Assembly (NCBI RefSeq): GCF_019083995.1
Contig: NZ_JAHRCU010000003.1
Span: forward strand, 296,589 to 360,588
Direction of reading: 5' to 3'
DNA length: 64,000 bases
Source of the DNA: Roseococcus sp. SDR
GTDB lineage: Bacteria > Pseudomonadota > Alphaproteobacteria > Acetobacterales > Acetobacteraceae
This document shows positions 42,017-50,519 of this stretch, piece after piece. How positions within the stretch are numbered: position 1 is the stretch's first letter; each line of letters starts with the position of its first letter. The position numbers and the translations under genes were made by a program. The notes under the pieces were generated by a model. That model searched no databases, was not told the DNA's origin, and saw only the letters and a program-made list of their open reading frames with translations.

Positions 42017-43624
42017 ATGCGCAGCAAGGAGCTCTCCGTCCCCCGCCGGATCGCCATCCTGGCGGCGGTGGTGCTGGGCTCCACGCTTTATGCGACGACA
42101 TTGCTCGTCGCCTCCTCCCTGCTGCCGCAGATGCAGGGCAGCTTCGCCGCGACGCCGGACGAGATCGCCTGGACCACCACCTTCAACATCCTGGCGACGG
42201 CCATCGTCACGCCGACCACGGGCTTCCTCGTCGCACGCTTCGGGCGCCGGCGGGTGATGATCTTCTGCGTGACGGGCTTCACCATCGCAACCTGGGCCTG
42301 CGGCCAGGCGGAGTCTCTGGAAGCCATCGTGCTCTGGCGCATCGTGCAGGGTGGCATCGGCGCGCCCGTCGTACCACTCTCCAACGCCATCGTGCTCGAT
42401 AGCTTCCCGCGCCATCAGGCGGGGCTGGTGAGTTCCATCTACGGCATGACGGTGGTGCTGGGCCCGGTGATCGGCCCGGTCTTCGGCGGCATCCTGGCCG
42501 AGACCTACAATTGGCGCTGGGCCTTCTACATGATCGTCCCGGCAGGCGCGCTCGCGGCCATCGCCCTGCATTTCGCCCTGCCGCCCGACCGCGCCGAGCC
42601 GCGCCAGCCCATGGACTGGCTGGGCTTCCTGCTACTCGCCACCGCCATCGCCTGTGTGCAGCTGGTGCTCTCACGGGGGCAACGGCTCGACTGGTTCGAG
42701 TCCACCGAGATCATCCTGGAAGCCTGCCTCGCGGTGCTGGCCTTCTACGCCTTCGTGGTCCATTGCCTGACGACAGAGCGGCCCTTCCTGAACCTGCGCC
42801 TGCTACAGCACCGCAACTACGCCCTCGGGCTGATCCTCGTCTTCATCTACGGCATGGTGAACTTCACGCCGATCGTGCTACTGCCCACGCTGCTGCAGCA
42901 GCATGCGGGCTACCCCGACAGCATCATCGGGATGATCGTAGGTTATCGCGGCCTGGGCGGCGTGGCGGGCTTCGGCCTGACACTGCTCATCGGCCGCTGG
43001 GACCCGCGCATCGGCATGAGCATCGGCTTCGGGCTGCTGGTGGTCTCGGGTCTCTGGCTGATGAGCCTCGACCTCAACGCCGGCGTGAACCTGCTGCTGG
43101 CCAACTCCGTTCTGCAAGGGGTCGCGGTCGGCATCATCTGGGTGCCGCTCACGGTGATGACCTTCGGCGACCTCGACAGCCGCGACACGCCGGAGGGCAT
43201 GTCGGTCTTCCACCTGCTGCGCAACATCGGCTCCAGCCTCTTCATCTCGCTGAGCGTGACCGAGATCGTGCGCTCCGGCACCACGAACTACAGCCGCATG
43301 ATGGAGATGCTCTCGCCCTACAACCGTGCCTTGCTCTGGCCCAGCAGCATGGGCGGGTGGGAGACGGAGACGGCGCAGGGCCTGGCCCGACTCTCACGCG
43401 AGGTGGACCGGCAGGCGGCGATGATTGGGCACCTCAACGCCTTCGGGATGTACATGGCGGTTTCGGCCCTCGCCATTCTCTTCGTGCTGCTGGTGCGCGG
43501 GCGGCGGATCACCTCCAGCGCCTCGGTCCACATCACCCTCACATCGGTCACGTCTAAGCCCGCGCCGTTACCTCATGCGGCGGAGCACCGCCGCCGATGC
43601 CGAATTCGAACCGGCCACGGCTGA
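42017..43624 (+). CDS. emrB: DHA2-family multidrug MFS efflux pump (EmrB/QacA type)
   Basis: A 535-residue, 14-helix MFS pump. ATG 42017 has AGGAGG ten bases upstream; the frame is open further back to 41879 but the upstream part crosses the operator. Motifs include LLPQMQGSFAATPDEIAWTTTFNILATAI, FLVARFGRRRVM (motif A) and GAPVVPLSNAIVLDSFPRHQ. It likely pairs with the EmrA-type adaptor. The last 20 or so residues (PLPHAAEHRRRCRIRTGHG) are encoded antisense to a decayed luciferase-like gene, so the natural C-terminus has probably been replaced at a deletion junction. Confidence 0.93.
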   Translation: MRSKELSVPRRIAILAAVVLGSTLYATTLLVASSLLPQMQGSFAATPDEIAWTTTFNILATAIVTPTTGFLVARFGRRRVMIFCVTGFTIATWACGQAESLEAIVLWRIVQGGIGAPVVPLSNAIVLDSFPRHQAGLVSSIYGMTVVLGPVIGPVFGGILAETYNWRWAFYMIVPAGALAAIALHFALPPDRAEPRQPMDWLGFLLLATAIACVQLVLSRGQRLDWFESTEIILEACLAVLAFYAFVVHCLTTERPFLNLRLLQHRNYALGLILVFIYGMVNFTPIVLLPTLLQQHAGYPDSIIGMIVGYRGLGGVAGFGLTLLIGRWDPRIGMSIGFGLLVVSGLWLMSLDLNAGVNLLLANSVLQGVAVGIIWVPLTVMTFGDLDSRDTPEGMSVFHLLRNIGSSLFISLSVTEIVRSGTTNYSRMMEMLSPYNRALLWPSSMGGWETETAQGLARLSREVDRQAAMIGHLNAFGMYMAVSALAILFVLLVRGRRITSSASVHITLTSVTSKPAPLPHAAEHRRRCRIRTGHG

Positions 43625-43939
43625 CAAGGTTCAGCATGCACTTTCCTCCGCCAGCCGCAGCGGATGTTAGGCCGGCAGCAGATAGACCCGCGGACACAAG
43701 CATAACCTGCGCGTGCGCACCGTGAGTGCCGCGATGAAGACGTTGGGCAAGGGCGCTGTGCTGAGCGGCGTCGCGCGGCGCTCACGCATGTAATGGCGGT
43801 CGAAGCCGAACTCATCAGAGAGCGCAGCGAGGCGCAGCCGTTGCTCGTACTGGTCGGCCAGCGGCAGTAGGCCGCGATCATTCTCGTCGAAATTGCCGAA
43901 CCGCCCGCGCCTGTCCTGCCGTATAGCTGCGGTGCTCAT
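43554..43939 (-). pseudogene. Luciferase-like (LLM class) flavin monooxygenase, truncated and frameshifted
   Basis: The minus strand from 43939 reads FGNFDENDRGLLPLADQYEQ, then RLRLAALSDEFGFDRHYMRE, ATPLSTAPLPNVFIAALTVR and TRRLCLCPRVYLLPA, a good match to the first 90 residues of bacterial luciferase-like oxidoreductases. It then hits a stop at 43667. Homology resumes in shifted frames (HPLRLAEES, then MLNLVSRGRFEFGIGGGAPPHEV) until a TAG at 43554-43556. The remaining two thirds of the gene are gone. The remnant overlaps the 3' end of the EmrB-type gene. Confidence 0.75.
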
Positions 43940-44145
43940 GGCGCCCGTACGATGCGCGGCGGCGCGTTGCCCGCTTCCTGTCGGAGCGCGCCCCGCCGGC
44001 CCGCTGCGTCACCCGTCGTACGCCGTGCAGCCCCACTTGCCGGCCGCCGCATGCTTCCGGCACTATTCCACGGGTTGACGGTTGCAGAGCCGCGCCACCC
44101 GGCAGCGCTCGCTTCGGTCAAGGAAGCAAGGACACGACGCCAGCG

Positions 44146-45405
44146 TTGACCGCTCCGCATCCGAGGGCCATCGCCGCACGTCGCCCTCCGGCCCCGCCGG
44201 ATCGGCTCGACCGCCGGCTCAGGCCGCTCGGGCGCGGTACCTGGATAGGCCTCGCCGCCGTCTACCCCATCCTCGCCCTGGCGCTCGGCTGGGCCTTCCT
44301 GGGTTCAGTGCCGACATATGTGCATGCCGAAGGCATCCTGCTGAACCGCGGCGCGCGGATCCTGGATGTACGTGCGCCAGGCGGCGGCGTGATCTCCGGC
44401 ATCACCGTTGGCGTGGGGGACGAGGTAAGCGAAGGGTAGGAACTCGCCGTGCTGGTGCGTGAGCAGGCGCGCCAGCAGATCGCCAATGCCGAGCAGGCGC
44501 TGCAGGACGCGACGGCGATCCGCGCGCAGCTGCACGCCACCATCTCGGCCACGCTCACCGCCAGGGCAGAGGCGGCGGCGCGACCGCGCGGAGCACTACG
44601 CCAGCAGATCGAGGCGGCAAGCGAGCGCGAGGCGCCGCTTGCCCAGCGCCTGGCCGACGAGGAGCGACTGCAGCGCCAGGGCATCACCACCCGCCAGACC
44701 GTGCAAGCGACGCGGGAGCAGTGCGCACAGGTGCTACAGCAGGTCTCCGCTGCACTGGCTGAGCTCGCCCAGGTCGACCAATCCAATGCCGAATTCGACG
44801 CGCAGATCGCGCGCGAGCGGGCCCAGGCCGATCAGACCGTCGCCGAGGCGCGCCGGACACTGGCCGAGTTGCGCACCACGGCGGAGGAAACCACGCGCGT
44901 GCTTGCACCTGCCGCTGGCCGCGTCACCGAGGTCCGCGCCGCAGAGCGCACCTCGGTGCAGCAGGCGCAGTCGCTCTTCGGCATCGAGCCGGTCGGCGAG
45001 GGGCTGGAGGCGCGGCTCTTCATCCCGTCGCGGCAAGGCAAGCTGGTAGAGCCGGGCATGTCGGTGCGCCTTGAGTCCAGCACCGCGCCACGTGAGGAGT
45101 TCGGCGCCGTGGTCGCCGACATCTCCTGGGTCGCCGCCTTTCCGGCGACGCTGGAGGGGCTGCGCGCCGTCCTGCAAAATGACGAGCTGGTGCGCAACTA
45201 CATGCGGGCCGGCCCACCCTTTGCGGCGCGCGCCCAGCTGCAGCCGGACGCTGGCTCAGCCAGCGGCTATCTCTGGACCTCCTAGCGCGGCCGCGCGCTT
45301 CCACTCACCTCAGGCACGCCGGTGCACGCGACGGTGGTGGTCCAACGGCAGGCGCCGATCACCTTGCTGATCCCGCCGCTCGGCAACCAGCTGGGCCTGC
45401 TGTGA
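44146..45405 (+). pseudogene. NHLM-type bacteriocin system HlyD secretion protein with two in-frame TAG codons
   Basis: One continuous frame from TTG 44146 to TGA 45403-45405 (419 codons) is broken only by TAG at 44437-44439 and TAG at 45283-45285. The protein matches the HlyD component of NHLM (nitrile-hydratase-leader microcin) export: PDRLDRRLRPLGRGTWIGLA, one membrane helix, VPTYVHAEGILLNRGARILDV, lipoyl VRAPGGGVISGITVGVGDEVSEG, a long coiled coil, LAPAAGRVTEVRA, FPATLEGLRAVLQNDELV, then GYLWTS-stop-RGRALPLTSGTPV and ITLLIPPLGNQLGLL. The first TAG sits where Gln (EGQELA) is expected. No NHLP ABC transporter or precursor is nearby, so it is an orphan remnant. Readthrough is possible but unsupported. 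Confidence 0.8.
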
Positions 45406-45816
45406 GCCATCAGACAGCGGGCATGGCTGCCCTACCGGCCGAGGCCGGCCATGGCTGGCCGGCACCGAACCTGCCTGCGCGCGGCGGCGATGGCCCACTA
45501 AGATTCCGCCTGGATCACTCGATGGGGGCTGGTCAGGAGGCCAGCCGAAGTCCTGTGCAGTCGCAGACCGGAGATGAGCTGCCCCGCCGATCCTTCCGCC
45601 GCTGCATTTCTGCGAATGCCCCAAACAGCAGAAAGCCATCAGCCCATTGAACCGACGGCTTAATCGTGGGATGCCGGAACAGGGTTCGGCCTATGGAGCG
45701 CACGCCCACCCCGATGGTGCCTCGCCACGATCACGGCCCGTGGCTTGGATCAGGCTAGGGCCAGCCACGGGCTGCAGGGATCGAGATCAACAGTATCAGG
45801 GCTTCATGCGCCATCC
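45406..45816. other. Intergenic region with hairpin
   Basis: No supported gene in about 410 bases. A perfect 10-bp inverted repeat, GCCCGTGGCT (45736-45745) and AGCCACGGGC (45763-45772) with a 17-base loop, lies downstream of the minus-strand dps stop and could terminate it, although no T-tract follows. Confidence 0.45.
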
Positions 45817-46326
45817 TCAGGAACGGCCAGCCTCGGCGCCGCGCGTTGTCGCCTGGAGGAACCAGATGCGCTGTTCCGCGTCGTCAATCCAGACCTCGAG
45901 AAGGCTCGCCGTCGCCACATCACCATGGCCGTCGCAGATCTCGTGCGCGGTGCGCAGGCACGCAGCATAAGCCCTGTTGTCCTCCAGGAGTTCAGCCAGC
46001 ATGTCGCGCGCGCTGACATCGTCCGCTTCATTCGGGGCGATACGGGTCATGGCGGCCGCCTGATTGATGGAGCGCAGAGTGGCGCCACCGAGCTTGCGCA
46101 CGCGCTCGGCGATGTCGTCGACGACGGCGAAGATCTTCGTGGCCTGCTCGTCCAGCAGCAGGTGGTATTCTCGAAAGTTCGGCCCCGAGACGTGCCAGTG
46201 GAAGTTCTTCGTCTTGAGGTAGAGCGCCAAGGTGTCAGCAAGCAATCCGTTGAGCGATTCGCAGATCTCGACGGCTGCGTTGACACGGGGTTGGCTCGGC
46301 GTCGAGCGGCTCATGGACATGTGCAT
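45817..46326 (-). CDS. dps: Dps-family DNA starvation/ferritin-like protein
   Basis: A 169-residue four-helix ferritin-like protein. The inter-subunit ferroxidase motif is visible: LKTKNFHWHVSGPNFREYH followed by LLDEQATKIFAVVDDIAERV. Dps oxidises and stores iron with peroxide and protects DNA. Starts at 46326, 46320 and 46314 are all in frame (MHMSMSRS); AAAGGG upstream suits 46320 best. It stands alone on the minus strand between decayed regions. The relaxed N-terminal start and lack of a basic tail leave DNA binding uncertain. Confidence 0.93.
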   Translation of the reverse strand: MHMSMSRSTPSQPRVNAAVEICESLNGLLADTLALYLKTKNFHWHVSGPNFREYHLLLDEQATKIFAVVDDIAERVRKLGGATLRSINQAAAMTRIAPNEADDVSARDMLAELLEDNRAYAACLRTAHEICDGHGDVATASLLEVWIDDAEQRIWFLQATTRGAEAGRS

Positions 46327-46729
46327 CGGCCCTTTCGTGGCATGATCCGAAACGCGGCCCGGCCTACGCCAAGCCCCGGTGCGGCCAGGCAGAAGTGCAG
46401 GTCATACGTGCGGTGCCACTGCCCCTAGCGAACCGCCACGCCGGCTTCTTGTGCGCATGTGAGGCTTTTGGACGATCCCGCGCTGCACATGCGCGAGCAT
46501 CGGCGCCAGGTGCCGCGCGAGCCACTTCGCGGAGAGCGTGCCGGGATCGTCCAAAAGCCTCGCGGTCAGACAATAAGCCTCGCCCGCCCTGCTCTAGGTA
46601 GAGCCTGTCCGCTCATGCCGCGGCCAGAAAGGCTGGAACTCCCGATGCATTCCCCCGCGTCCTTGCTTCAGCCCAGATCCCTCGGCGCCTGACCCCCAAC
46701 TTCAACCGATACGCACAGGAGAACCCTCC
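46327..46729. other. Intergenic region between dps and the YcaC-like gene
   Basis: About 400 bases without a gene. It holds the 101-base inverted-repeat element at 46461-46561, and the promoters of dps (minus) and the downstream hydrolase (plus) must lie in the flanks. GGAGAA at 46720-46725 is the ribosome-binding site of the next gene. Confidence 0.5.
46461..46561. repeat. 101-bp element with perfect 20-bp terminal inverted repeats
   Basis: GAGGCTTTTGGACGATCCCG (46461-46480) is repeated exactly in reverse complement at 46542-46561, with 61 bases between. Perfect 20-bp arms resemble the ends of a miniature inverted-repeat transposon or internally deleted insertion sequence; the interior has no frame for a transposase. 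No target-site duplication is evident in the flanks. A structured RNA or recombination site is an alternative. Confidence 0.7.
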
Positions 46730-47380
46730 ATGCCCGCCACGCCCACGCCAGGCCGCCGCCTGCTTTCGCCGGCCGATCACACGCTGATCATGATCGACTT
46801 CCAGTCGCAGATGGCCTTCGCCACCAGGTCCATCGACGCGGTCCTGCTGCGCAACAACGCAGCGCTCGTGGCACACGCGGCGCAGGGCTTCGGCGCCTCC
46901 ACCATCCTCACCACCGTGGCCGAGAAAAGCTTCTCCGGCCCGATGTTCGAAGAGATCACGAGCGCCTTCGCCGGTCAGGCGATGTTTGACCGAACCAGCA
47001 TGAACACCTGGGAGGATGCGGCCGTCATCGCCGAGGTCAACCGCATCGGCAAGCCGCGCATCGTCCTCGCCGGTCTCTGGACCTCGGTCTGCATCGTGGG
47101 CCCCGCGCTCTCCGCGCTCGATCAGGGCTTCGAGGTCTACATCATCGCCGATGCCTGCGGCGATGTCTCCGATGAGGCGCATGAGCGCGCGATGCAGCGC
47201 ATGATCCAGGCGGGCGCGCAGCCGATGACCGCGCTGCAGTACCTGCTGGAGCTGCAGCGCGACTGGGCGCGCGGCGAGACCTACGAGATGACCACCGGCA
47301 TCGCGAAGAAGCTCGGCGGTGGATACGGCCTCGGCATCACCTACGCCAAGACGATGTTCCACGCCCAGGAAGGGAAATGA
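46730..47380 (+). CDS. Isochorismatase-family hydrolase (YcaC-like)
   Basis: A 216-residue cysteine hydrolase fold protein. Asp is in LIMIDFQSQMAF (about residue 23), and the nucleophile Cys in GLWTSVCIVGPAL near 121, as in YcaC/YcaC-related octameric hydrolases of unknown substrate. Unlike the family member at 18000, the Cys is intact. It overlaps the haloperoxidase-like gene by four bases (ATGA) and is followed by XapX, a recurrent trio with alpha/beta hydrolases. Confidence 0.9.
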   Translation: MPATPTPGRRLLSPADHTLIMIDFQSQMAFATRSIDAVLLRNNAALVAHAAQGFGASTILTTVAEKSFSGPMFEEITSAFAGQAMFDRTSMNTWEDAAVIAEVNRIGKPRIVLAGLWTSVCIVGPALSALDQGFEVYIIADACGDVSDEAHERAMQRMIQAGAQPMTALQYLLELQRDWARGETYEMTTGIAKKLGGGYGLGITYAKTMFHAQEGK

Positions 47381-48345
47381 ACCCGCCGTCGACCGCGCTG
47401 ACGCGCCGCGAGGCTGTCGAACGTACGGCCACGGCGCTGCTTGCGCTCTCCACCCTGCCGCATCTGGCAGCCGCGACCACACGACCCACAGCAGAAGGAC
47501 CGATGAACATGGCGACCGTGAGAACCTCCGACGGAACTGAAATCTTCTTCAAGGACTGGGGCCCGCGCGACGCGCAGCCGGTCATGTTCCACCATGGCTG
47601 GCCGCTCTCCAGCGATGACTGGGACGCGCAGATGCTCTTCTTCGTGCAGCGCGGCTTCCGGGTCGTGGCGCATGACCGGCGTGGCCATGGCCGCTCGGCT
47701 CAGGTGGCCGACGGGCATGACATGGACCACTACGCCGCCGATGCCTTCGCGGTGGCCGAACACCTCGACCTGCGCAACGCCGTCCATATCGGCCACTCGA
47801 CGGGCGGCGGCGAAGTCGCGCGCTATGTGGCGAAGCATGGCGAGCCCGCGGGCCGCGTGGCCAAGGCGGTGCTCGTCGCGGCGGTGCCGCCCATCATGAT
47901 GAAGACCGCGGCCTATCCCGGCGGCCTGCCGATCGAGGTCTTCGACGGCTTCCGCAATGCGCTGGCCGCCAATCGCGCGCAATTCTTCCGCGACGTACCG
48001 GCGGGGCCCTTCTATGGCTTCAACCGCCCCGGCGCCGTGGTGCATGAAGGCGTGATCCAGAACTGGTGGCGCCAGGGCATGATGGGCAGCGCCAAGGCCC
48101 ATTACGACGGCATCAAGGCCTTCTCGGAAACCGACCAGACCGAGGACCTCAAGGCCATCTCCGTGCCGACGCTCGTGATGCATGGCGAGGACGACCAGAT
48201 CGTGCCCATCGACAACTCGGCCCGCCTCGCGGTGCGGCTGCTGAAGAACGGCACGCTGAAGACCTATCCCGGCTTCTCCCACGGCATGCTGACGGTGAAC
48301 GCCGACGTGCTGAATGCGGATCTCCTGGCCTTCATCCGGAGCTGA
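47377..48345 (+). CDS. Non-heme haloperoxidase-like alpha/beta hydrolase with leader
   Basis: A 322-residue alpha/beta hydrolase. The core begins at MNMATVRTSDGTEIFFKDWG (about residue 43); the oxyanion region is FHHGWPLSSDDWDAQ, nucleophile GHSTGGGEVARY (Ser near 141), acid HGEDDQIVPID, and catalytic His GFSHGML. This is the cofactor-free chloroperoxidase/arylesterase group. The N-terminal 42 residues carry TRREAVERTATALLALSTLP ending HLAAAT, a twin-Arg-like signal, so export is likely; a start at codon 43 would give a cytoplasmic form. It is coupled to the YcaC-like gene. Confidence 0.9.
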   Translation: MNPPSTALTRREAVERTATALLALSTLPHLAAATTRPTAEGPMNMATVRTSDGTEIFFKDWGPRDAQPVMFHHGWPLSSDDWDAQMLFFVQRGFRVVAHDRRGHGRSAQVADGHDMDHYAADAFAVAEHLDLRNAVHIGHSTGGGEVARYVAKHGEPAGRVAKAVLVAAVPPIMMKTAAYPGGLPIEVFDGFRNALAANRAQFFRDVPAGPFYGFNRPGAVVHEGVIQNWWRQGMMGSAKAHYDGIKAFSETDQTEDLKAISVPTLVMHGEDDQIVPIDNSARLAVRLLKNGTLKTYPGFSHGMLTVNADVLNADLLAFIRS

Positions 48346-48396
48346 CCGCGCCACACGACGCAGGCCGGCATCCGGCATCAACGGGAGACCAGACGC

Positions 48397-48660
48397 ATGA
48401 AGCTCCATCTTGCTGCACTGGGTGCCGGCCTGCTGGTCGGCGTGATCTACAGCCTGCTGAACATCCGCTCGCCGGCGCCGCCGATCGTGGCGCTGGTCGG
48501 CCTGCTCGGCATCCTGCTGGGCGAGCAATTGCTGCCCCTCGCGAAGCGCATCTGGGGCGGCCAGGCGCTCAGCCTCTCCATGGTGGTTGAGGATTGCCGC
48601 CACCATGTGCTGGGCCCCCTGCCCGCCCGCCCATCCGCGCAGGAGGATCGTCATGGCTGA
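48397..48660 (+). CDS. XapX domain membrane protein
   Basis: An 87-residue protein with two short helices: LAALGAGLLVGVIYSLLNIRSPAPP (about 5-29) and IVALVGLLGILLGEQLLP (about 30-47), the XapX signature. Function is unknown; XapX proteins often accompany YcaC-like hydrolases and amidohydrolases, as here. It overlaps the following amidohydrolase start by eight bases, indicating co-translation. Confidence 0.85.
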   Translation: MKLHLAALGAGLLVGVIYSLLNIRSPAPPIVALVGLLGILLGEQLLPLAKRIWGGQALSLSMVVEDCRHHVLGPLPARPSAQEDRHG

Positions 48661-50518
48661 TCGCGCCACGCCCGACCTCATCCTGCACAATGGCCGGATC
48701 ACCACGCTCGATCGCGCGAATCCCGTGCCCCAAGCCGTGGCGATCACGGCGGGCCTGTTCTCGGCCGTGGGCGATGCGGCGGAGATCCTGCCCACCGCGG
48801 GCCCCGGCACGCGGATCATCGACCTCGGTGGTCGCCGGATGATCCCTGGCCTCTGTGACAACCACCTGCACCTCATCCGCGGCGGCCTGAACTTCAACAT
48901 GGAGCTGCGCTGGGACGGGGTGCGCAGCCTGGCGGACGCCATGGCCATGCTGCGTGCCCAGGTGAAGATCACGCCGCCGCCGCAATGGGTGCGCGTCGTC
49001 GGCGGCTTCACCGAGCATCAATTCGAGGAAAAGCGCCTCCCCACGCTGGAGGAGATCAATGCAGCAGCGCCGGAAACCCCGGTCTTCCTCCTCCACCTCT
49101 ATGACCGCGCCATGCTGAACGGCGCGGCGCTGCGCGCCGTGGGCTACACGAAGGACACGCCCGATCCGCCGGGCGGGGAAATCCAGCGCGACCCCGCCGG
49201 CAACCCCACCGGCCTGCTGCTGGCGCGCCCGAATGCCAGCATCCTCTACGCGACGCTGGCGCGCGGGCCGAAGCTGCCCATCGAATACCAGCTCAACTCC
49301 ACGCGCCACTTCCTCCGTGAGCTGAACCGGCTGGGCGTCACCAGCGCGATCGACGCCGGTGGCGGCTTCCAGAACTATCCGGAAGACTACGCCGTCGTGC
49401 AGAAGCTGGCGGCCGATGGCGAGTTGACGGTGCGCATCGCCTACAACCTCTTCACCCAGAAGCCGAAGCAGGAGCGCGACGATTTCCTGCGATGGACGGC
49501 CCAGGCGAAATACCAGCAGGGCGATGATTATTTCCGCCTGAACGGCGCCGGCGAGATGCTCGTCTTCTCCGCCGCCGATTTCGAGGATTTCCGCGTCGAA
49601 CGGCCAGAAATGCCGCCGGAGATGGAGCCGGAGCTGGAGGCGGTGATCCGCATCCTGGTGCAGAACCGCTGGCCCTGGCGCCTGCACGCCACCTATGACG
49701 AGACCATCGCCCGCGCGCTCGATGTCTTCGAGAAGGTGAATGAGGAGATGCCGATCGGCGATCTCCATTGGATCTTCGACCACGCCGAGACCGTCAGCGA
49801 GAAAAGCCTGGGGCGGATCGCGCGCCTCGGCGGCGGTGTCGCCGTGCAGCACCGCATGGCCTTCCAGGGCGAGTATTTCGTGGAGCGCTACGGCGCCCGC
49901 GCGGCCGAGGCGACGCCGCCCGTGGCCAGGATGCTGGAGATGGGCGTGAAGGTCTCCGCCGGCACGGATGCCACGCGCGTCGCCTCCTACAACCCCTGGG
50001 TCGCGCTCTTCTGGATGGTGACGGGCCGGACCATCGGCGGCCTGCGCATCACGCCCGAACGCAACACGCTCGACCGCGAGACGGCCCTGCGCATGCTGAC
50101 GGAGAAGGTCACCTGGTTCTCCAACGAGGAGGGCCGCAAGGGCCAGGTCATGGTCGGGCAATTCGCCGATCTCGCGGTGCTCGACCGCGATTACTTCGAC
50201 ATCCCGGGCGACGAGATCCAGGACGTCACCTCGCTGCTGACCATCGTCGGCGGGCGCGTGGTGCATGGGGCAGGCCCCTACGGCGCGCTGGCGCCGCCGC
50301 TGCCGCCCGCGATGCCGGACTGGTCGCCTGTGCGCCGCTTCGGCGGCTATCAGGACCGGCGGGCGGCCCGGGGCGGCTTCGCGGCCATGGCGCGCTGCTG
50401 CGACAGCGCCTGCGGCGTGCATGGCCATGCGCATGCCCGCGCCTGGGCCGCGGCCAGCCCGGCCGGTGGGGATCGCGGCTTCTGGGGGGCGCTTGGCTGC
50501 TCCTGCTGGGCTTTCTGA
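48653..50518 (+). CDS. Amidohydrolase family protein (YtcJ-like)
   Basis: A 621-residue metal-dependent hydrolase. ATG 48653 follows AGGAGG. The metal motif is CDNHLHLI (His71, His73); later ligands lie in RLHATYDETI, WIFDHAETVSE and SAGTDATRVASYNP. An N- and C-terminal beta-sandwich flanks the TIM barrel (LILHNGRITTLDRANPVPQA; GQFADLAVLDRDYFDIPGDE). The last 60 residues are Cys/His/Ala/Gly-rich (MARCCDSACGVHGHAHARA) and appear in close relatives of this group. The substrate is unknown, although N-acyl amides are typical. Confidence 0.9.
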   Translation: MADRATPDLILHNGRITTLDRANPVPQAVAITAGLFSAVGDAAEILPTAGPGTRIIDLGGRRMIPGLCDNHLHLIRGGLNFNMELRWDGVRSLADAMAMLRAQVKITPPPQWVRVVGGFTEHQFEEKRLPTLEEINAAAPETPVFLLHLYDRAMLNGAALRAVGYTKDTPDPPGGEIQRDPAGNPTGLLLARPNASILYATLARGPKLPIEYQLNSTRHFLRELNRLGVTSAIDAGGGFQNYPEDYAVVQKLAADGELTVRIAYNLFTQKPKQERDDFLRWTAQAKYQQGDDYFRLNGAGEMLVFSAADFEDFRVERPEMPPEMEPELEAVIRILVQNRWPWRLHATYDETIARALDVFEKVNEEMPIGDLHWIFDHAETVSEKSLGRIARLGGGVAVQHRMAFQGEYFVERYGARAAEATPPVARMLEMGVKVSAGTDATRVASYNPWVALFWMVTGRTIGGLRITPERNTLDRETALRMLTEKVTWFSNEEGRKGQVMVGQFADLAVLDRDYFDIPGDEIQDVTSLLTIVGGRVVHGAGPYGALAPPLPPAMPDWSPVRRFGGYQDRRAARGGFAAMARCCDSACGVHGHAHARAWAAASPAGGDRGFWGALGCSCWAF

Positions 50519-50519
50519 G

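Noticed and set aside
44146..45405. Programmed amber readthrough or recoding in the HlyD gene
   Set aside because: TAG is used as a normal stop (for example at 19940), there is no stem-loop context typical of recoding, and the partner genes are missing, so decay is simpler.
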